Positions 22,069 through 26,989 of a stretch of 26,989 nucleotides of DNA are shown in pieces. Below the pieces are notes generated by a model. That model was not told the DNA's origin. It was given only the letters and a program-made list of their open reading frames with translations, and made no database searches. The DNA comes from UBA4717 sp002404395 (GTDB lineage Bacteria; Bacillota; Clostridia; Oscillospirales; CAG-272). The position numbers and the translations under genes were made by a program. Numbering within the stretch: position 1 is the stretch's first letter; the number at the start of each line of letters is the position of its first letter. Location: NCBI GenBank assembly GCA_937902275.1, contig CALFNW010000002.1:1-26989 (forward strand), written 5' to 3'.

Positions 22069-23436
22069 TTAACGTTCGCTGTTCCACCTGTTTTTTAACG
22101 CGAGGACCTGCTTGAGCGCACTGTCTCGGCAAAGCTCCGACAGCCTGAGCTTATGAGCAAAAGCAAGCGCTTCGGAAAGTCCTCTGCCCGGCATTACTCC
22201 GCCGTCGATCAGCTCGGCTGAGGTGATGAACGGTTCCGCCATCAGCTCACGGTAATGTTCAAGACGCGCACGCAAAAAAGCCTCGGATTCGGCGTAGCCC
22301 TCCTCGGTATTTCCACCTATTCCGAGATGATCCGCCTTTGAAAGGAGGATCAGCGCCTCCGGATCAAGCGCCTCGTCAAACATACGGTTGGTGGTTTTAG
22401 GCTTTACACGCATAGCCGCCGCAGTGCCCGGCTGCATATGCAGCTTCACAAGATCCTCAACATATCTGCAAAGCTTGCGGTTTCCCGTAATGCGCGCAAG
22501 CTGTGAGCTTACAAGCCGAAGCCCCTTTGTCTCATGCTCGTATGCGTGTATCCTTCCGTCTTTGCCGCGCTCGGTACACACGCTCTTTCCAAGGTCGTGG
22601 AACGCCGCCGCAAGCATAAACCCGAATGCATCCGATGCGCCCGAACGGTATCCCGCCGCCGCGTCCACGACTTTCATGGTATGCTCCCACGCGTCACCTT
22701 CGGGATGACGCAGAGGATCCTGCTCTACCCCTATAAGTGCGGAAAGCTCCGGAAAATATTCGTTAAGCTTCCCGCAGCTTTTTAAAAACTCAAAAAACAC
22801 CGACGGCTTCTCGGACTTCAGCAACGCCTTGAAAAGCTCGCCCTCGACCCGCTCCCGCGGAAGCCCGACAATACTCGTCTCACGGCAGCTCTTGAGCGTT
22901 TCATCGGTCGGTATAAGTCCGAATCTCGCCGCAAACTGCGCCGCGCGAAGCACGCGAAGCGGATCTTCGGAAAATGCGTTCTTACATACCACACGCAGTC
23001 TGCGCTCGGACAGATCGCGTACTCCGCCCGTCGGATCGACAAGCTCTCCGCTCAATACGTCCTTCATTACGGCGTTAACTGTGAAATCGCGGCGCTGTGC
23101 CGCTTCACCGACACCGATGAACGGATCGACTTCCACATCAAAAGCCCTGTGACCGATCCCGTTTTGAATCTCTCTGCGCGGCAGAGCTATGTCAAGCTCA
23201 TATCCTTTTAAGCCGTACACCCCGAAGCTTTTACCGAATTCGGTATGCTCGCCGATCAGGTCAAGAAGCTCTACAAGTTTTTTCGGGGTGATCCCGTGCA
23301 CCTCAATGTCAACATCCTTAGTGTCAATGCCGAGTAAGGAATCGCGTACAAATCCGCCCACATAATACACCCGTCCGCCGAATTTTGCCGCTTCTGCGGC
23401 GATTTTTTCGGCAACCGCAATTTCTTTTTGTTTCAT
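22069..23436 (-). CDS. cca: CCA tRNA nucleotidyltransferase with HD domain (class II)
   Basis: Adds or repairs the 3' CCA end of tRNAs using CTP and ATP. The 455-residue protein has the class II nucleotidyltransferase head with GGFVRDSLLG (27-36) and the metal-binding DVD (41-43), the RRDFTVNA motif (115-122), the ribose/base-recognition helix DPLRVLRAAQFAARFG (158-173), and a C-terminal HD hydrolase domain with His252 and His280-Asp281 (HDLGK). The HD domain can act on phosphate esters in some relatives. Poly(A) polymerase is an alternative label within this family. ATG 23436 has AAGGTG five bases upstream; a GTG six bases earlier is too close to that site. A 10-bp tandem repeat lies 23 bases upstream. 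The tRNA gene at 26779-26855 already encodes CCA, so for it this enzyme would repair. Confidence 0.92.
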   Translation of the reverse strand: MKQKEIAVAEKIAAEAAKFGGRVYYVGGFVRDSLLGIDTKDVDIEVHGITPKKLVELLDLIGEHTEFGKSFGVYGLKGYELDIALPRREIQNGIGHRAFDVEVDPFIGVGEAAQRRDFTVNAVMKDVLSGELVDPTGGVRDLSERRLRVVCKNAFSEDPLRVLRAAQFAARFGLIPTDETLKSCRETSIVGLPRERVEGELFKALLKSEKPSVFFEFLKSCGKLNEYFPELSALIGVEQDPLRHPEGDAWEHTMKVVDAAAGYRSGASDAFGFMLAAAFHDLGKSVCTERGKDGRIHAYEHETKGLRLVSSQLARITGNRKLCRYVEDLVKLHMQPGTAAAMRVKPKTTNRMFDEALDPEALILLSKADHLGIGGNTEEGYAESEAFLRARLEHYRELMAEPFITSAELIDGGVMPGRGLSEALAFAHKLRLSELCRDSALKQVLALKNRWNSER

Positions 23437-23458
23437 AAGCACACCTTATATATACAAG

Positions 23459-23498
23459 CATACTGCCGCATACTGCCGCATACTGCCGCATACTGCCA
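23459..23498. repeat. Four 10-bp tandem repeats upstream of cca
   Basis: The unit CATACTGCCG occurs four times end to end (23459, 23469, 23479, 23489); the last copy differs only in its final base. The array lies between the cca start and any upstream promoter. Ten bases is close to one helical turn, so copy-number change would shift upstream elements while keeping them on roughly the same face. Confidence 0.9.
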
Positions 23499-23677
23499 AC
23501 CGACGGAGGTCCGCAGATTTGCTGAAATCGTTATACAAAATTTAAATAATTCACCGACGGAAACGGAATGATCCTATATTGCCGCATCAGTAATATAGCA
23601 CAGATATACCCCTTAAGTCAAGGGAGGCAAGAACGTGATTTTTGTACATTTTTATCAGGCTCTTTTTGTTCATCTTA

Positions 23678-23706
23678 TTGACAATTTATCCCGGTAGTGC
23701 TATTAT
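23678..23706 (+). promoter_or_regulatory. Sigma-A promoter of the SLH-transglutaminase gene
   Basis: TTGACA (23678-23683), 17 bases, TATTAT (23701-23706), with an extended -10 TG at 23698-23699. Start near 23713, leader of about 77 bases. Confidence 0.85.
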
Positions 23707-23732
23707 ACAATTGCTTCAATAAATTTCATACA

Positions 23733-23748
23733 GGCATTTTAAAATGCC
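23733..23748. repeat. Perfect 16-bp palindrome in the 5' leader of the SLH-transglutaminase gene
   Basis: GGCATTTTAAAATGCC reads the same on both strands, with an outer TTTCA (23724-23728) and TGAAA (23754-23758) continuing the symmetry. It begins about 20 bases after the predicted transcription start. This shape suits a dimeric DNA-binding repressor; as RNA it would be a weak AT-rich hairpin. Confidence 0.65.
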
Positions 23749-23789
23749 ATTTGTGAAATATAACGTATATTGAACAAGGAGGGATTTTT

Positions 23790-26642
23790 GTGAAAAATAA
23801 TTTCACAAAGTGCATCGCCGGCATTTTGCTTGTGGTTATGTTATCGGCTCTGCTGTCGGTCTCAGCCTTTGCGACCGGGATCATTTCCATAATCAATCTG
23901 ACCGTTACCGAACCGAAAGTCGGTGAAGTTCCGGCAACTACGGGCTCTTTGCCGGCTACGGCAAGCACCAGAGTCTTAAACGTGACCTGGTCTCCCGCAG
24001 ACGCGACTTTTAAAGACGGCTGTGACTATACCGTCAGGGCGGAGATCGGCATTAAGCCGGATCTTGACAAGGCATTTACGACCAATATGAGCAAAATGTC
24101 GGTCAAAGTCAACGGCAATAAAACGCAGAATGTTGTGCCGCACGGAAAAAATGTTATCGTTACTTATACGTTTAAGGCAACGAAAGCCTCCGATCCCGCA
24201 TCGGGCACGGCCAAAAGCGATCAAGGCGCCCGTACCGCCTTTACCGACATAAAGCCGAGCGACTATTTTGCCGAAGCCGTCAATTGGGCACTTGAAAAGC
24301 AGATCACCAAAGGAACAACGGACACCACTTTCTCACCTAACGACACCTGTACCCGCGCACAGATACTTACATTCATGTGGCGTGCTGTCGGCAGTCCCAA
24401 ACGTCAGGGAAATATTACTTTCGGCGACATAAACTCCGATGCCTATTACTATGAACCCGCCATGTGGGCAAAGGATCATAAAATGGTCACGGGCAGAAAT
24501 TTTGAGCCAAACACACCCTGCACCAGGGCTTCTACGGTAGTTTATCTTTGGAAAAACGCCGGCAGCCCGAAAACCGAGGTATTATCAACGTTCAAGGATG
24601 TACAAGCGGACGATTCCTATGCGCAGGCTGTGGCATGGGCGGTGAAAAACGGAGTGACGAACGGCACTTCAGCCACCACCTTCTCGCCCGACGCTACTTG
24701 TACGCGCGGACAGATCGTGACCTTTTTGAAGCGCGCAGCCGCCGTTCCGGCAACACCCGAGCAATCGGATCCGGATGACAAGGACGACTCCGACGAGCTG
24801 ACGGACGCAGACGATAAAACCGATCCGACCGATAGTGCAAAGCAAGACAAGGATACTAAAAAAGACGACGCAAATAAAGACGAAACTACCCAAAAGGACG
24901 ATACAAAGAAAGACGATACAAAAAAGGACGATAATACCAAACCGTCCGACGATAGCAAAGATACAGATGAGACCGAAAAACCGGAGCTGCCCGAAGAGGA
25001 TGGACGCAACGGCGCTCCCTCTAACAAAAAAGTAACCTATGATAAGAAAGTCTACGAAGCCGCCGTACAAGATGCGCTTCATGAAGCGCTCGGAGAAGAC
25101 CTCGGAGAAGGCTTGCCCGATATGATAAAGGCGTTGAGGCTCCACGATTGGTTGGTGGAGCATTGCACCTATGACCTGACGTATAAGAGAGAGTACTGTC
25201 ACAGCGAGTACGGCTCAATCGTCGAAGGCTTTGCAGTCTGTGACGGCTACACAAAAGGATATAACGATCTGTTAAGCCGCGTCGGCATTCCGGCGATCAA
25301 GGTAGTCGGATTTGCTACAAACAGTGAGGGCAGGAATCTCCACGCATGGAGCTGCGTTACCATTGACGGCAAAAAATATCATGTGGATGTTACCTGGGAC
25401 GACCCGGCTCCCGATATAGCCGGAGTGATCGGACGCGCATTCTTCTTAGTCAGCGACTCAGAATTGGATCGGCATGACAGTTATAACGTCCACTGTTCCG
25501 ACAAGACTTATGAAAAGGGATGGTTGTTCAACACAAACTACCTGCCGTTCTTCTGGGACGACGACAAGCAAGGCTTCTATTATGTGGATAAAGACAAGGT
25601 CAAATTTACTTCGGATATGAAGGGTGATATGAGCCCGGTTAAGGATTCGCAAGACTTTAATGCATACTCCGCCCTTCGCACCGAAGACGGAAGATTTATC
25701 TGCTTCTTCCGCGGCAACGGTCGGACCAGCGAATATCCGATGTATTTATACAGTTTTGAAACCGACGAATATTATACCTATACGGGCGTTAAAGGCATTA
25801 AGGACGTTATTTTCTGCATATTGCGGCAAAATGGAAATAAGATCGAAGTGTCAAGACAATACTATGATACGAAATACAGTCTGCCGGCAGGCTTTGGCAT
25901 CAAAGCATCCGTAGAGCTTCCCACAAGCCTTAAAAAGCGCCGTGTGACCTTTGATCCTAGCTACAAGGGCGGCAAAACTACCGGTTGCGAGTATATCAAC
26001 GCATATTGGCGCATCGGCGACGAGCCGTTCCAAACGCTTTCGCGCAGCGGATTCACTTTTGACGGCTGGTATACCGAAAAGGACGGCGGCGTAAAGGTCG
26101 AATCGCTTGACGAGATCAAGGGAGACGATGTGACCTTGTATGCACATTGGTGGGGACCGTGGAAAATCGCCGAAGCTCCTACCGAAACCGACGAGGGCAA
26201 GGCAGAACGCAGTCTTGACGGTTATCCGGAAGTCAAAGATGAGATCGTTCTTCCGAATGTTTTGGATACCTCATTCTGGAAAAAATTAAGTGAGACCCCG
26301 TCAACCGTAACGAAGCAGGGATGGACATGGTACTCTTCGGAATACGGTAAAGTAAAGGTCTTGAAACCGTTACTGCCGCCGGAAGAGCTCGAGTACGGGA
26401 TCACTTGCAAAAACGGCAAGGTAAGCATTACCGTTCGCGAAGAAGCCACGTATACCGTCGTTTATGAATCCATCGAAAACGGCGAAGTGGTAAGCACGGG
26501 GAAAAGGGGAGTCCAAACCAACGGACCCGGCGAGTTTGAAGTCATAACTCCGAAAGACTTTAAGCTGAACGGCACGGTCAGGATCACTCTGTATGACAGC
26601 AGTATGACCGAGCTTGCTTCGATCGAGTCCGAATTTGATTAA
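23790..26642 (+). CDS. Secreted SLH-anchored transglutaminase-like surface protein
   Basis: A 950-residue modular surface protein. A signal peptide (about 1-29, ending VSAFA) is followed by a beta-rich region (30-145), three SLH domains (about 151-204, 211-262, 268-322) for anchoring to wall polymer, a highly charged linker rich in Asp, Lys and Thr with DDTKKDDTKKDD repeats (about 326-410), and a transglutaminase-like protease fold with the triad Cys484 (GFAVCDGYTKGYNDLL), His518 (LHAWSCV) and Asp533 (YHVDVTWDD). Then come a WG/KWG-like beta region, an InlB/Listeria-Bacteroides-type repeat (about 730-785, with GFTFDGWYTEKDGG and TLYAHW) and a final beta domain. All triad residues are present, so it may crosslink or hydrolyse peptides at the surface. 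The GTG start has AAGGAGGG six bases upstream, an excellent site. Transcribed alone. Confidence 0.88.
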   Translation: MKNNFTKCIAGILLVVMLSALLSVSAFATGIISIINLTVTEPKVGEVPATTGSLPATASTRVLNVTWSPADATFKDGCDYTVRAEIGIKPDLDKAFTTNMSKMSVKVNGNKTQNVVPHGKNVIVTYTFKATKASDPASGTAKSDQGARTAFTDIKPSDYFAEAVNWALEKQITKGTTDTTFSPNDTCTRAQILTFMWRAVGSPKRQGNITFGDINSDAYYYEPAMWAKDHKMVTGRNFEPNTPCTRASTVVYLWKNAGSPKTEVLSTFKDVQADDSYAQAVAWAVKNGVTNGTSATTFSPDATCTRGQIVTFLKRAAAVPATPEQSDPDDKDDSDELTDADDKTDPTDSAKQDKDTKKDDANKDETTQKDDTKKDDTKKDDNTKPSDDSKDTDETEKPELPEEDGRNGAPSNKKVTYDKKVYEAAVQDALHEALGEDLGEGLPDMIKALRLHDWLVEHCTYDLTYKREYCHSEYGSIVEGFAVCDGYTKGYNDLLSRVGIPAIKVVGFATNSEGRNLHAWSCVTIDGKKYHVDVTWDDPAPDIAGVIGRAFFLVSDSELDRHDSYNVHCSDKTYEKGWLFNTNYLPFFWDDDKQGFYYVDKDKVKFTSDMKGDMSPVKDSQDFNAYSALRTEDGRFICFFRGNGRTSEYPMYLYSFETDEYYTYTGVKGIKDVIFCILRQNGNKIEVSRQYYDTKYSLPAGFGIKASVELPTSLKKRRVTFDPSYKGGKTTGCEYINAYWRIGDEPFQTLSRSGFTFDGWYTEKDGGVKVESLDEIKGDDVTLYAHWWGPWKIAEAPTETDEGKAERSLDGYPEVKDEIVLPNVLDTSFWKKLSETPSTVTKQGWTWYSSEYGKVKVLKPLLPPEELEYGITCKNGKVSITVREEATYTVVYESIENGEVVSTGKRGVQTNGPGEFEVITPKDFKLNGTVRITLYDSSMTELASIESEFD

Positions 26643-26657
26643 AAAATCCGTATTTGA

Positions 26658-26685
26658 GAAAGGAGCGCTTTGCAGCGCTCCTTTC
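26658..26685 (+). terminator. Hairpin terminator after the SLH-transglutaminase gene
   Basis: GAAAGGAGCGCT (26658-26669), loop TTGC, AGCGCTCCTTTC (26674-26685) form a perfect 12-bp stem 15 bases past the stop. The following ATTATTGCGGTTTTAG is only moderately T-rich, so termination may be incomplete. Confidence 0.65.
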
Positions 26686-26742
26686 ATTATTGCGGTTTTA
26701 GCCGGTTTAAGGACGTTCGCCCAGCTGAAATCGCAAATAAAC

Positions 26743-26778
26743 AAAAATCGACAAATACAACAGTACTTGTCGATTTTT
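26743..26778 (-). terminator. Intrinsic terminator of the tRNA gene
   Basis: On the minus strand the stem AAAAATCGACAA and its partner (26778-26767 with 26754-26743) enclose a 12-base loop and end in TTTTTGTTT. It begins one base after the encoded CCA. The stem is AT-rich, so moderate strength. Confidence 0.7.
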
Positions 26779-26855
26779 TGGTGGGCCATCAGGGACTCGA
26801 ACCCCGGACCAACCGGTTATGAGCCGGTAGCTCTGACCAACTGAGCTAATGGCCC
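26779..26855 (-). tRNA. tRNA with anticodon CAU (elongator Met, or Ile2)
   Basis: A complete 77-base tRNA gene with encoded CCA (26781-26779). Reading on the minus strand: acceptor GGGCCAT paired with ATGGCCC, D-arm GCTC/GAGC, anticodon stem ACCGG/CCGGT with loop CTCATAA (anticodon CAU, 26821-26819), and T-arm with TTCGAGT. The first pair is G-C and the anticodon stem lacks the three stacked G-C pairs at its base, so it is not the initiator. CAU can be elongator Met or, if C34 becomes lysidine, Ile2 reading AUA; the sequence alone does not settle which. Confidence 0.93.
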
Positions 26856-26876
26856 TCACTTGATCATGACTGAATG

Positions 26877-26905
26877 ATTATATCACACAATTTGAGCATT
26901 GTCAA
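26877..26905 (-). promoter_or_regulatory. Perfect consensus promoter of the tRNA gene
   Basis: On the minus strand TTGACA (26905-26900), 17 bases, TATAAT (26882-26877) match consensus at all 12 positions. Transcription would start near 26870, about 15 bases before the mature 5' end, as is usual for a stable-RNA gene. Confidence 0.92.
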
Positions 26906-26982
26906 TAGTATTTTTGCCTTTAGTCAGAGTTTTCGTGTAGGTTTACAATAGATATGTTACAGAGAATAAAAAAAGAGTGACG

Positions 26983-26989
26983 AAAGGAG
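26983..26989 (+). promoter_or_regulatory. Ribosome binding site of a gene beyond the window
   Basis: The window ends in AAAGGAG, an ideal Shine-Dalgarno sequence on the plus strand, so a rightward gene almost certainly begins within about ten bases of the end. A weak TTTACA with AATAAA at 17 bases (26942-26970) may be its promoter. Confidence 0.6.

Larger units (their letters stand above)
23437..23789. other. Divergent region between cca and the SLH-transglutaminase gene
   Basis: This 353-base stretch contains, left to right, a TATATA close to the cca start (23445-23455, minus strand), four 10-bp tandem repeats (23459-23498), a stretch of about 150 bases in which I see nothing except an isolated TTGCCGCAT that echoes the repeat (23577-23585), then the promoter (23678-23706) and palindrome (23733-23748) of the rightward gene. 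No convincing sigma-A promoter for cca was found. Confidence 0.55.

Noticed and set aside
23459..23498. CRISPR array
   Set aside because: The units are 10 bp and contiguous with no spacers, and no cas gene is present; it is a simple tandem repeat.

Overview
The window looks like chromosome from a Gram-positive anaerobe of the class Clostridia, near Oscillospiraceae/Ruminococcaceae. The grounds are consensus sigma-A promoters, AAAGGAG-type ribosome binding sites, SLH-anchored surface proteins, an IreB-family protein, a short ProRS and a possible SpoIIM-like membrane protein. I cannot place it to genus. Nothing looks like a phage, insertion sequence or CRISPR array; most genes are housekeeping.

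Layout: (1) 1-890 (-) is the N-terminal 296 codons of glyA, divergent from gpmI and proS (+, 1263-4410). (2) A convergent terminator pair separates proS from a leftward translation block, mnmA-hisS-aspS (8902-4611), driven by a perfect consensus promoter. (3) 8975-10327 (-) is an AT-richer AAA+/DUF4143 ATPase whose promoter carries two near-identical 19-bp repeats. (4) 10559-13486 (-) is a large SLH-domain S-layer-type protein, divergent from a small lipoprotein (13850, +) and ygiQ (14435, +). (5) 16575-19068 (+) is a tight operon of ireB, ribF and a penicillin-binding-protein-like D,D-carboxypeptidase homologue. (6) 21036-19278 (-) holds a glyoxalase-like VOC protein, an LsrG-like ABM monooxygenase and a DUF624 membrane protein. 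A SpoIIM-like protein (21915-21274) and a CCA tRNA nucleotidyltransferase (23436-22069) lie upstream on the same strand. (7) 23790-26642 (+) is a 950-residue secreted SLH/transglutaminase-like protein. A tRNA with anticodon CAU (26855-26779, -) and the ribosome binding site of a further gene close the window.

Most of the content serves translation (three aminoacyl-tRNA synthetases, a tRNA thiolase, a CCA enzyme, a tRNA) and central metabolism (serine/glycine, glycolysis, flavins). A second theme is the cell surface: two SLH proteins, the D,D-carboxypeptidase homologue and IreB, whose family is tied to cell-wall kinase signalling.

The least ordinary observations are: the S11 carboxypeptidase homologue has lost the key residue of all three catalytic motifs (SxxK serine to Ala, SxN serine to Gly, KTG lysine to Asn) while keeping the fold; five genes carry a small GC-rich stem-loop within five bases of their Shine-Dalgarno sequence, two of them with the same ATGGAGG plus in-frame ATG arrangement; the DUF4143 promoter has a repeat in its spacer; TTACAA direct repeats with an 11-bp period lie upstream of the S-layer gene and of ireB; and four 10-bp tandem repeats lie upstream of the CCA enzyme gene.
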